A stretch of DNA of 64,000 bases from Fuchsiella alkaliacetigena (GTDB lineage: Bacteria; Bacillota; Halanaerobiia; Halobacteroidales; Acetohalobiaceae): the NCBI RefSeq assembly GCF_023227765.1, contig NZ_JALKBZ010000010.1, positions 1-64,000 on the forward strand, in the 5' to 3' direction. The notes under the pieces are model-generated. The model searched no databases and had not been told where the DNA came from. It was given only the letters and a program-made list of their open reading frames with translations. Below, in pieces: positions 9,442 to 16,798 of this stretch. The position numbers were made by a program, and so were the translations under genes. Every line of letters starts with the position of its first letter. Position 1 is the stretch's first letter.

Positions 9442-10267
9442 GGTTGTACTCAACGAAGAGATAACTTTTGGACAAGGTCATCCTTTTGTACTTTTGGCCG
9501 GGCCCTGTGCAATTGAAAGTGAAGAACGAGTGCTGCGGATAGCAGAACGGCTCAAAGAAATTACCACAGCTCTGGATATTCCCTATGTCTTTAAGTCTTC
9601 CTATGATAAGGCTAATCGTTCCTCAATAGATTCTTATCGCGGGCCCGGCTTAGAGGCGGGCTTAAAGATTTTAAATAAGGTAAAGGAAGAGTTTGAAGTA
9701 CCAGTTTTAGCCGATGTTCACTGTACTCAAGAGGTAACTCCGGCTAGTGAGGTCTTGGATATTATGCAGATTCCCGCCTTCTTATCTCGACAGACGGACT
9801 TAGTAGTAGCGGCTGGAGCTAGCGGAGCTGTAGTTAAGGTTAAAAAGGGTCAGTTCTTGGCTCCCTGGGAGATAGATAATGTAGTAGAAAAGATCGAAAG
9901 CACAGGTAATCGTCGGATCTTATTGACTGAACGGGGAGCTTCTTTTGGTTATAATAATCTAGTAGTGGACTTTCGTTCCTTACCTCGGATGAGGGAAACA
10001 GGTTATCCAGTAGTCTTTGATGCTACTCATAGTGTGCAACTGCCTGGAGGAGCTGGGGATAGTTCGGCGGGAGAGCGAGAGTATGTACCTCATTTAGCTC
10101 GGGCAGCAGCGGGAGTAGGGATTGATGCTTTATTTATGGAGGTTCACGATCAACCTGAGGAGGCGCTGTGTGACGGGCCCAATATGATAAAGATAGAGGA
10201 TTTAGCAGAGATTTTAAAGCAGGTTAAAGCCATTGATGCAATAGTCAAGGAGCTACGAAACAGGTAG
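9431..10267 (+). CDS. kdsA: 3-deoxy-8-phosphooctulonate (Kdo-8-phosphate) synthase
   Basis: KdsA condenses phosphoenolpyruvate with arabinose-5-phosphate to give Kdo-8-phosphate. The 278-residue TIM-barrel protein shows LLAGPCAIESEE at residues 20-31, VFKSSYDKANRSS, the QIPAFLSRQTDL block, VKKGQFLAPW and DATHSVQLPGG. CAIE has the cysteine characteristic of metal-dependent KdsA forms. The natural downstream neighbour kdsD is separated from it by an IscB-omegaRNA insertion. Confidence 0.97.
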   Translation: MENKVVLNEEITFGQGHPFVLLAGPCAIESEERVLRIAERLKEITTALDIPYVFKSSYDKANRSSIDSYRGPGLEAGLKILNKVKEEFEVPVLADVHCTQEVTPASEVLDIMQIPAFLSRQTDLVVAAGASGAVVKVKKGQFLAPWEIDNVVEKIESTGNRRILLTERGASFGYNNLVVDFRSLPRMRETGYPVVFDATHSVQLPGGAGDSSAGEREYVPHLARAAAGVGIDALFMEVHDQPEEALCDGPNMIKIEDLAEILKQVKAIDAIVKELRNR

Positions 10268-10278
10268 TAAAAACTTAA

Positions 10279-10296
10279 TTAAAACTGGTTAAAACT
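10279..10296 (+). repeat. Left arm of inverted repeat bracketing the iscB unit
   Basis: The sequence TTAAAACTGGTTAAAACT is the reverse complement, with two mismatches, of AGTTTTGAACAGTTTTAA at 11826-11843. It lies 11 bases after the kdsA stop and also contains an internal TTAAAACT direct repeat. It may be an element end or part of the natural kdsA-kdsD spacer. Confidence 0.5.
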
Positions 10297-10302
10297 ATCT
10301 AA

Positions 10303-10573
10303 AGTAGTTGCTCTCAAGCCAAAGCAAGTGTAGAGGTTAGAAATAACCTCAGCATGTTGAACTACGTCATTTGGTTAAAGGGTTTATTTATTAAACCTGA
10401 CAAGGCAAATCACACCCTCGGATGTATCCCGTCAGTCTTAGGCTCTGTGGTGTCAAGGAAGGCCCCTCACCTAAGTTGCTTTTTAAGCAATAAGGTAGGC
10501 TAACACCAACAACACTTAAAGCCCCATTTGACATTGGCAAGAAGGGAATTACCCCGCAAGGGAGGTGGCAGAA
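10303..10573 (+). ncRNA. IscB-associated omegaRNA (HEARO RNA)
   Basis: The roughly 270 bases upstream of iscB have no open frame but are rich in pairing. TTGCT/AGCAA pairs 10308-10312 with 10323-10327. A perfect 7-bp GAGGTTA/TAACCTC stem closes a GAAA tetraloop at 10333-10350. ATTTG/CAAAT encloses a GGTTT/AAACC hairpin (10368-10410). TTGCTT/AAGCAA forms a hairpin at 10476-10490. ACACC (10412-10416) can pair with GGTGT (10449-10453), which lies inside the CTTAGG/CCTAAG pair (10437-10442 with 10470-10475), giving a pseudoknot. Length, position and pseudoknot fit the HEARO/omegaRNA class that guides IscB. The guide would be the bases just 5' of the scaffold, about 10287-10302. The 3' end is not determined. 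Confidence 0.82.
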
Positions 10574-11827
10574 ATGCCTAATAAATATGCTTTTGTAATT
10601 GACGGCGAAGGCAAAACTTTAAGTCCTACAAAGTTCAACAATGCTTTTCGTTTAGTAAGGATAGGCAAGGCTAAACTATTAAGTAAATATCCATTAGTTA
10701 TTCAATTAAATAAGGTTGTAGCTGAAAAAGAAATTGATACCACTAAAATAGTTTTAGGCATTGATGATGGAGCTAAAAAGGTTGGTTTTGCTCTAGTTCA
10801 ACAATGCAAAAATAAAAACAAAGTGTTATTTAAAGCTACAATGCACCAGCGTGAAGATGTATCTAAGAAAATGGAAAAACGCCAAGGTTATCGTAGGTAT
10901 AGAAGATCACACAAAAGATATAGACCTAAAAGGTTTGATAATCGTAGTGCTAGCAAAAGAAAAGGTAGATTAGTCCCAACTATTAAACAGAAAAAACAAG
11001 CAATTATTAGAGTGGTTAAGAGGTTAAATAAATATATTAGGATAGATAAAATTATCTTAGAAGATGTAGCGATTGATATTCGTAAAGTAATAGAAGGTAG
11101 AGATTTATACAATTGGGAATATCAAAACTCAAATAGGTTAGATGAAAACCTTCGTAAAGCTACTTTATATAGAGATGATTGCACTTGTCAATTATGCGGT
11201 GCAACCGATACTATGCTTCATGCCCATCATATTATTCCACAAAGAGATGGTGGTGCAGATAGTATTTATAATTCCATTACTTTGTGTGAAAGCTGTCATA
11301 ATAATAAAGTAGATGACAATGAATATGAATATAAAGACCAGTTTTTAGCCAAAATTGATGGAAAAGAGCTTAATTTAAAAGCACCAATGCACGTAATGCA
11401 AGGTAAACATTGGTTAAGAGAGCAATTAGCCAAAACAGCTAATTTAGAAACTATTGCCGGTGGAGATACAGCTAATCGAAGGATTGATTATAATATAAAT
11501 AAATCTCACTCTAATGATGCAATTTGTATTACTGGTTTACTACCAGTTGATACAATCAGTATAAAGCAATATATTATTAAACCACTTCGTAAGAAAAGCA
11601 AAGCTAAGATTAAAGAGTTAAAAGGCTTTAGACAAAAAGATTTAGTTAAATATACCAAAAGAGATGGAACAGAAATAATAGGTTATATTACTTCGCTTAG
11701 AATTAAGAACAACAAGTATAATTCTAAAGTATGCAGTTTTAGTAATTTTGAAGGTAAAACGTATCGTGGTTATGGATTTAGAAATCTGGAATTATTAGAT
11801 AGACCTCAAGACTTGATGTTTGCATAG
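10574..11827 (+). CDS. iscB: IscB RNA-guided HNH/RuvC endonuclease
   Basis: IscB is the OMEGA-family nuclease ancestral to Cas9; with its omegaRNA it cleaves matching DNA. The 417-residue protein has an N-terminal PLMP-like domain (LSPTKFNNAFRLVRIGKAKL) and RuvC-I with Asp64 in LGIDDGAKKVGFAL. An arginine-rich bridge helix spans about residues 107-124, and RuvC-II has Glu163 in IILEDVAID. The HNH domain has zinc cysteines at about 205, 208, 238 and 241 and His218-His219. RuvC-III has His312 and Asp315 in SHSNDAICIT. A C-terminal domain of about 100 residues follows. All catalytic residues appear intact. RuvC-I has DDG where DPG is usual. The ATG at 10574 is chosen over an upstream GTG because AGGGAGGT sits about 7 bases before it. 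Confidence 0.95.
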   Translation: MPNKYAFVIDGEGKTLSPTKFNNAFRLVRIGKAKLLSKYPLVIQLNKVVAEKEIDTTKIVLGIDDGAKKVGFALVQQCKNKNKVLFKATMHQREDVSKKMEKRQGYRRYRRSHKRYRPKRFDNRSASKRKGRLVPTIKQKKQAIIRVVKRLNKYIRIDKIILEDVAIDIRKVIEGRDLYNWEYQNSNRLDENLRKATLYRDDCTCQLCGATDTMLHAHHIIPQRDGGADSIYNSITLCESCHNNKVDDNEYEYKDQFLAKIDGKELNLKAPMHVMQGKHWLREQLAKTANLETIAGGDTANRRIDYNINKSHSNDAICITGLLPVDTISIKQYIIKPLRKKSKAKIKELKGFRQKDLVKYTKRDGTEIIGYITSLRIKNNKYNSKVCSFSNFEGKTYRGYGFRNLELLDRPQDLMFA

Positions 11828-11843
11828 TTTTGAACAGTTTTAA
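11826..11843 (-). repeat. Right arm of inverted repeat bracketing the iscB unit
   Basis: AGTTTTGAACAGTTTTAA overlaps the iscB stop codon and is complementary at 16 of 18 positions to 10279-10296. It is 27 bases before the kdsD start. Together the two arms may mark the element ends. Confidence 0.5.
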
Positions 11844-11870
11844 GCAAATTTTACTAAGGAGAATTAGCCG

Positions 11871-12845
11871 ATGGTAGATAAAGAAGAAATTAAAAAACAG
11901 GCCTGCCAAGTGCTGGAGATTGAGGCCAGAGCAGTGGAGAACTTAAAAGATTCTATTAATGGAGTTTTCGTGGAGTTGGTAGAGGTGATTTTGGACTGTC
12001 CGGGCCGGATTATTATGACCGGGATCGGTAAGTCAGGACTAATAGCCAAAAAACTGGCTGCTACCTTAGCTAGCACCGGAACTCCATCTTTTTTCTTGCA
12101 TCCTAGCGAGGCCATTCACGGTGATTTAGGAATGGTTACCGCTAAGGATATAGTAGTTGCTCTTTCCAATAGCGGTGAAACTGAAGAGGTTATTGAGATT
12201 TTACCGGTTATTAAGCGAATTGGAGCCCAGGTAATAGCCTTAACGGGTAATACTAATTCAACCTTAGCTGAAAATGCTGATTACTTTTTAGATACCAGTG
12301 TCAAGCGAGAGGCCTGTCCCTTAGGTTTAGTGCCTACGGCCAGTACTACCGCTACTTTGGCTTTAGGCGATGCTTTAGCAGTAGCCTTATTGAAAGCACG
12401 CGGTTTTAAGCCGGAAGACTTTGCACTGTATCACCCGGGAGGCAGCTTAGGGAAGAAGTTACTGTTGAAGGTAAAAGACGTAATGCACGTGCGAGAGAGA
12501 AATCCGGTAGTTGAGCGAGATAGCCTATTAAAAGAAGTCTTATTTACTATGACTTCTACTCAGATGGGGGCAGCTAGTATTATAGATGATAATGGTAAAC
12601 TGATTGGGATTATCACCGACGGTGATGTACGACGCAGCCTAGAAGAGTCGCCGGACTTGTTGAGTTTAAAGGCTGAAGAAGTAATGGTAGTAGATCCGGT
12701 GACTATTACTGCTGATAAAATGGCAGTGGAAGCAGTGAAGATAATGCAGGAGCGAGAGATTAATGACCTGCCGGTGGTTAATCAAGAGCAGGAGCCGATT
12801 GGGATGCTTAATTTCCAAGATTTATTAAAAGCAGGAGTTTTTTAG
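11871..12845 (+). CDS. kdsD: D-arabinose-5-phosphate isomerase (KpsF/GutQ family)
   Basis: KdsD converts ribulose-5-phosphate to arabinose-5-phosphate, the KdsA substrate. The 324-residue protein has an N-terminal SIS domain with GIGKSGLIAKKLAATLASTG and LSNSGETEEV. Two C-terminal CBS domains follow, from about residue 205 (VKDVMHVRERNPVV) and 270 (VEEVMVVDPVTI-like block). This is the usual architecture and length. It has an AAGGAG ribosome site. It is separated from kdsA by the IscB insertion and from kdsC by nested palindromes, yet it is intact, so Kdo supply should still work. Confidence 0.96.
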   Translation: MVDKEEIKKQACQVLEIEARAVENLKDSINGVFVELVEVILDCPGRIIMTGIGKSGLIAKKLAATLASTGTPSFFLHPSEAIHGDLGMVTAKDIVVALSNSGETEEVIEILPVIKRIGAQVIALTGNTNSTLAENADYFLDTSVKREACPLGLVPTASTTATLALGDALAVALLKARGFKPEDFALYHPGGSLGKKLLLKVKDVMHVRERNPVVERDSLLKEVLFTMTSTQMGAASIIDDNGKLIGIITDGDVRRSLEESPDLLSLKAEEVMVVDPVTITADKMAVEAVKIMQEREINDLPVVNQEQEPIGMLNFQDLLKAGVF

Positions 12846-13455
12846 TAGTTGATAGTTAACAGTGTATAGTTGATAGTTGAAATTCAAAAAATTAAAGCTC
12901 TATCATTAGTTAATATATAATATTGGTATATTGTCTCGTTGGTGTGGAAGGCCAAACAGATGTTTCCAAAGTAATGGTTAGCTTCGCGTCACACATAGAA
13001 AAAATTATTTGATGCTTCTAGAACTCATCTCCACTAAAATAAGAGCAAGCTAATTTTAATTAGAAAAATTAGCTAAACCAGCTCTTATTTTAGCTCCGAT
13101 TCGTTAAGAAGCATTGACAAATAATTTTTAATATCGCTTAGAAACACCTGTTTGGCTGTGCTGATAACGAAATAACTATCTTAACCTACAAGTTGATATG
13201 TTTCAAAGAGCGACTCTGAGAATAGCCCGGAGGCAAGGATGCCGGGAGGGCTATTCTCGAGAGTGAAGGAGGCACGGACGCCGACTGAACGGCAAGTGGT
13301 TGAAACATATCAACTAGCTCAGGCTTTCGATAATAGCTATATCGGGAATGCAACAATAGAATGATATTGCTTTGTTCTTAGAGCTTGAAATTAACTATAC
13401 ATTATCAACTGTCAACTATAACAAAGCAATAGGATGATAAAATAAAAAAACACTG
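12846..13455. repeat. Nested inverted-repeat (palindromic) element between kdsD and kdsC
   Basis: This gene-free stretch is built of concentric and side-by-side inverted repeats. CTAAAATAAGAGC at 13034-13046 pairs perfectly with 13081-13093, itself enclosed by an AAATTATTTG...ATGCTTCT pair (13000-13019 with 13107-13130). GTTGATATGTTTCAA at 13192-13206 pairs perfectly with 13300-13314 and encloses GAGAATAGCCC/GGGCTATTCTC at 13218-13228/13248-13258. An outer pair has GCCAAACAG-TGTTTC-like arms near 12955 and 13141. The outermost TAGTTGATAGTTAAC-like arms lie at 12847 and 13389. It looks like hairpin-forming repeats inserted into one another. No coding capacity is seen. Confidence 0.75.
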
Positions 13456-13464
13456 GGGGATTTG

Positions 13465-13983
13465 ATGATGAATTTCAATTCCGAAAAAACAAGAGAGTTA
13501 AAAAATAAGGCTCAACAGATAAAACTCTTCATCACCGATGTCGACGGAGTCTTAACCGACGGGAAGATCATTTTAGGTAGCGAAGGTTTGGAGTTTAAAG
13601 CCTTTCACGTTCATGATGGACAGGGAATTAAGCTAGCTCAAGAGGTCGGCATAGAGGTAGCTATTATCACCGGTCGGGAGTCGGAAGCGGTAAGCTGTAG
13701 AGCAGCTGAGTTAGGTATTAGCGAGCTTTATCAGGGAGTTAGTGATAAAGTAGAGGTTTTTGAGCAGTTATTAGCTGATTATAATTTAAGTTCAGCCGAG
13801 GTATCCTATATAGGTGATGACTTAGGTGATTTAGCTTTATTGAAGAGAGTAGGTTTGGCCTTAACGGTTAGTAATGGAGTATCAGCCATTAAAGAGGTAG
13901 CTGACTATACTACTACTAAGCCTGGAGGAGCAGGAGCGGTTAGAGAGGCTATTCAGTTAATTTTGGCTTTACAGGAGCTGTAG
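13465..13983 (+). CDS. kdsC: 3-deoxy-manno-octulosonate-8-phosphate phosphatase
   Basis: KdsC dephosphorylates Kdo-8-phosphate to Kdo. The roughly 172-residue protein is a cap-less C0 HAD phosphatase with the nucleophile motif FITDVDGVLTDG, threonine/GRES in ITGRESEAV, and the acidic motif GDDLGDLALL, followed by KPGGAGAVRE typical of KdsC. TTG 13462, ATG 13465 and ATG 13468 are all in frame. TGGGGGA at 13454-13460 best fits an ATG at 13465 or 13468. It completes the kdsD-kdsC pair interrupted by palindromes. Confidence 0.95.
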   Translation: MMNFNSEKTRELKNKAQQIKLFITDVDGVLTDGKIILGSEGLEFKAFHVHDGQGIKLAQEVGIEVAIITGRESEAVSCRAAELGISELYQGVSDKVEVFEQLLADYNLSSAEVSYIGDDLGDLALLKRVGLALTVSNGVSAIKEVADYTTTKPGGAGAVREAIQLILALQEL

Positions 13984-13996
13984 GAGGTTGAAGTAG

Positions 13997-14887
13997 ATGC
14001 AGGATTGGGTAGTTTATTTAGTATATCGTTGTTTGGAGTTGATAGTTAATTTAGTACCGGAATCGATAGCTTTTAAAATAGGGCGAGCTTTTGGCAGCTT
14101 AGCTTATAAATTGATGTCTCGGCGGCGGGAGATAGCTGAGGCAAATCTTAAACTGGCCTTTGATTTAGATGAACAGGAGTTGGCTGATTTAACTCGGGCC
14201 CACTTTAAGCATTTAGGAATGGTAATTATCGAGTTTTTGCGCTCTCCGCAGTTAGATCAACAGCAGGTAGAGGAGATTGTGGAGATTGAAGGGGCAGAAT
14301 ATTTAGATGCGGCTCGGCAGCGGGAAGAAGGGATAGTTATCTTTACCGGTCATTTTGGTAACTGGGAGCTATTGGGTATCTGTTTAACCTTAATGGGCTT
14401 ACCGATGAATGCTTTAGCTAAAAACCAGAGTAATGAACTGATAAATCAACATATTCTTAAAAATAGACAACTTACGGGAGCTAAGGTTTTTGCTAATAAA
14501 GGTATGGTTCTTAAAAAGGCTTATCAAGTTCTCAAAAAAGGGGAAGCCTTATATGTGATTGGCGATCAAAAGGCTAGAACTGCTGAAGAGTATGTAGAGT
14601 TATTCGGGGTTAGGGCTACTGTTGCATTAGGAACTGTTGATTTGGCGGCCCGGACTAATTCTTGGATTTTGCCTATCTATCTACCGCGAGTAAAGGAGGG
14701 TAAGTATCGCTTGTTGATTAAGGAGCCAATTAAGGTACAAGGCAAGCTGGCTAAAGAGGAAAAAATAGAGGTAATGCAGAACTTACACAGTAGTTTAGAG
14801 GAAGTAATTAAGGAATATCCTGAACAGTGGCTATGGATTCATAGACGTTGGCATTTTTCGCCGGATTTAGAGGAGGAACTCTATTAA
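13997..14887 (+). CDS. lpxL: Lipid A biosynthesis acyltransferase, LpxL/HtrB family
   Basis: LpxL-family enzymes add secondary acyl chains to Kdo2-lipid A at the inner membrane. The 296-residue protein has an N-terminal hydrophobic stretch and the catalytic HX4E motif in FTGHFGNWELLG (about residues 114-125). It also has the conserved VIGDQKAR segment and the C-terminal PEQWLWIHRRWHF block. It lies 13 bases after kdsC, in operon. Which acyl chain it uses, and whether it or the DUF374 protein acts first, cannot be told from sequence. Confidence 0.93.
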   Translation: MQDWVVYLVYRCLELIVNLVPESIAFKIGRAFGSLAYKLMSRRREIAEANLKLAFDLDEQELADLTRAHFKHLGMVIIEFLRSPQLDQQQVEEIVEIEGAEYLDAARQREEGIVIFTGHFGNWELLGICLTLMGLPMNALAKNQSNELINQHILKNRQLTGAKVFANKGMVLKKAYQVLKKGEALYVIGDQKARTAEEYVELFGVRATVALGTVDLAARTNSWILPIYLPRVKEGKYRLLIKEPIKVQGKLAKEEKIEVMQNLHSSLEEVIKEYPEQWLWIHRRWHFSPDLEEELY

Positions 14888-14920
14888 GCTAGCTATAATA
14901 TAGATAAAGGAGGGGAGCTT

Positions 14921-15511
14921 GTGAAGCGTTGGGGAGTAGTTTTGTTAGTTGTTTTGCTAATTACTGGTAGTTTTATTTATTTATATACTGATTTAGGTGA
15001 AGAAACAGCTCCGCCTCCGGCAGATTCAGAAGAGCAAACAGAGGAAGTACCTGAAACTGAGGTTAGCAATGCTGAATTGACAGTTCGTAGCTTGGATGGA
15101 GAGAGTAGATTGATTTTAAAAGCGGAGAAAATAGTTCGAGTTGCGGACGAGAATAGGCTTGATTTACAGGAAGTTTTAGTGGAAATTTATGAACAGGGAG
15201 CTCAAGAGTTAAGCGCTACTTTGGAGGCTGAAAGTGGAGTTTTTCTACCTAGTGAGGGAAGATTGGAGTTTTTTGCTCCTTTAAAGGTGACAGGGCGAGG
15301 AATGGAAGTTCAAGCTGACACCTTAAATTGGGAAAGACGAGAGAATCGTTGGTCGGGAGAGGGTAATGTAGTAATTATTAATCAGCCAGAAGAGATTAAA
15401 TTAACTGGAGGAGAGTTTGTGGCTTATTTGGATTTTGATCGTTTACAGGTGAAAGAGAATGTACACTTAAGTAGACTGGAACGGGAAGAAGGTGAGAGTG
15501 GTGACGGTTAA
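14921..15511 (+). CDS. lptC: LPS export protein LptC-like
   Basis: LptC is the bitopic inner-membrane member of the Lpt bridge and passes LPS from LptBFG to LptA. The 196-residue protein has one N-terminal membrane helix (residues 5-22), an acidic linker (about residues 26-50), and a C-terminal LptC/OstA-like beta-jellyroll (about 50-190). It starts at GTG with AAGGAGGGG upstream. Its end overlaps the lptA start. Sequence similarity in this family is low, so assignment rests on size, topology and the lptC-lptA-lptB order. Confidence 0.85.
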   Translation: MKRWGVVLLVVLLITGSFIYLYTDLGEETAPPPADSEEQTEEVPETEVSNAELTVRSLDGESRLILKAEKIVRVADENRLDLQEVLVEIYEQGAQELSATLEAESGVFLPSEGRLEFFAPLKVTGRGMEVQADTLNWERRENRWSGEGNVVIINQPEEIKLTGGEFVAYLDFDRLQVKENVHLSRLEREEGESGDG

Positions 15512-16076
15512 AAATACTAAGTTGGGTTTTAGTTTAGTTCTACTTTTGGGAATCTTATTTTTATTAGCAGCTGGAGTAGGAGCTGGAAATAACGAAGGAT
15601 CTATTGAAGATATTGAGATTTGGGCCGATGAAATGACTATTGAGGAAGATAAGTTAATTGCTGAAGGTAATGTAGTTATTTATAGCCCGCAAGGTGAAAT
15701 GAGAGGAGCTTACTTTGAAGCTGATAATATAAGTGAAACTGGTGTTTTAAGTGGAGATCCAGTCTGGGAAAATGAAGCAGGTTGGGTAGTGACGGGGAGT
15801 AAGTTTGAGATCGACTTTGCTAAACAAGAGCTTTTTATTCCGGAGCGGGCTAATGTGGAATCAGAACAAGTGGTAGCCGACTCTCAGCAGTTACACTACT
15901 TTCGAGCCAGAAATGAAGTTATTTTAACTGGAGAAGTAGAGGTTACTAATCAGCAGCGTCGTTTGACTGGTGAACAAGTAGTAATAGATTTGGAGACTGA
16001 AAGAATGACTTCATCTGGTAGTAGCCGACTGTTATTGCCGCGTAGAGATGTAGAAACTGAGGATGATCAAGAATGA
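15492..16076 (+). CDS. lptA: LPS transport periplasmic protein LptA (OstA-like)
   Basis: LptA forms the periplasmic bridge carrying LPS to the outer membrane. The 194-residue protein has a signal peptide (hydrophobic residues about 10-29) and an OstA jellyroll with repeats of the form AEGNVVIYS and LTGEVEVTN. GTG 15492 overlaps lptC by 20 bases; an alternative GTG at 15501 has AAGGTGAG nearer and would shorten the leader. The stop overlaps lptB (ATGA). Calls are supported by gene order. Confidence 0.9.
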   Translation: MRVVTVKNTKLGFSLVLLLGILFLLAAGVGAGNNEGSIEDIEIWADEMTIEEDKLIAEGNVVIYSPQGEMRGAYFEADNISETGVLSGDPVWENEAGWVVTGSKFEIDFAKQELFIPERANVESEQVVADSQQLHYFRARNEVILTGEVEVTNQQRRLTGEQVVIDLETERMTSSGSSRLLLPRRDVETEDDQE

Positions 16077-16789
16077 CTATTAAAGCTGTTGATTTAGTAA
16101 AAGAATACGGGGGAGTAAGAGTAGTAGATCAGGTTAATTTTTCTGTAGAGCCGGGAGAGATTGTAGGTATTTTGGGCCCGAATGGAGCTGGCAAAACCAC
16201 CACCTTCTATATGGTAGTAGGATTAATCAATCCTGAACAAGGAAAGGTCTTACTCGAGGACGAAGATATTAGTAGCTTGCCGATGCATAAAAGAGCTCGA
16301 AAGGGAATTGGTTATCTAGCTCAAGAGGCTTCTATTTTTAGAAAGTTATCGGTAGAGGATAATATTATGGCTATCTTAGAAATGATAGACCGGGAAGAGG
16401 ATGACCAAAAGATTGTAGATTCATTATTAGCTGAATTTGATATTGAAAATATTCGTGAGCAAAAGGGTTATACTCTTTCCGGAGGAGAGCGACGCCGGGT
16501 AGAGATTGCTCGGGCCCTAGTTACAGATCCAAAGTATATTCTTTTAGACGAGCCCTTTTCGGGAGTAGATCCCATAGCTGTTAGCGATATTCAGGATATT
16601 ATTTCTTACTTGAAGGAAAAAAACTTAGGAGTTTTAATTACCGACCATAGTGTTCGGGAAACCTTAGAGATTACCGACCGAGCTTATATAATGCACGAGG
16701 GTAGAATTTTGCTTTCAGGAAGTTCGGATGAGATAGCTAACAGCGAAGTAGCTAAGAAGTTCTATCTAGGCGAAAAGTTTCGGATGTGA
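16073..16789 (+). CDS. lptB: LPS export ABC transporter ATPase
   Basis: LptB powers LPS extraction from the inner membrane with the LptF/G permease. The 238-residue ATPase has Walker A GPNGAGKTT, signature LSGGERRRVEIARAL (the ERRR form typical of LptB), Walker B YILLDEPFSGVDP and the ITDH switch. It overlaps lptA by four bases (ATGA) and is followed closely by the permease gene, so translation is coupled. Confidence 0.97.
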   Translation: MTIKAVDLVKEYGGVRVVDQVNFSVEPGEIVGILGPNGAGKTTTFYMVVGLINPEQGKVLLEDEDISSLPMHKRARKGIGYLAQEASIFRKLSVEDNIMAILEMIDREEDDQKIVDSLLAEFDIENIREQKGYTLSGGERRRVEIARALVTDPKYILLDEPFSGVDPIAVSDIQDIISYLKEKNLGVLITDHSVRETLEITDRAYIMHEGRILLSGSSDEIANSEVAKKFYLGEKFRM

Positions 16790-16798
16790 GGTGTGCAA

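Larger units (their letters stand above)
10279..11843. mobile_element. IscB-omegaRNA (HEARO) element inserted between kdsA and kdsD
   Basis: An RNA-guided nuclease gene with its upstream structured RNA splits the otherwise tight kdsA-kdsD gene order. No transposase of the IS200/IS605 type is present in or next to the unit, so it would be non-autonomous. The limits given are set by an 18-base inverted repeat (16 of 18 matching) at 10279-10296 and 11826-11843. The true ends could instead lie at the 5' edge of the RNA scaffold near 10300 and just after the iscB stop. The element is oriented with the operon. Confidence 0.6.

Noticed and set aside
10574-11827. Cas9 or TnpB as the identity of the RNA-guided nuclease
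   Set aside because: Only 417 residues with an inserted HNH domain and an N-terminal PLMP-like domain, no cas1/cas2 and no repeat array nearby. This is IscB, not Cas9; TnpB has no HNH.
13218-13258. Rho-independent terminator between kdsD and kdsC
   Set aside because: The stem is strong but no T run follows, and the structure belongs to the nested palindromes.
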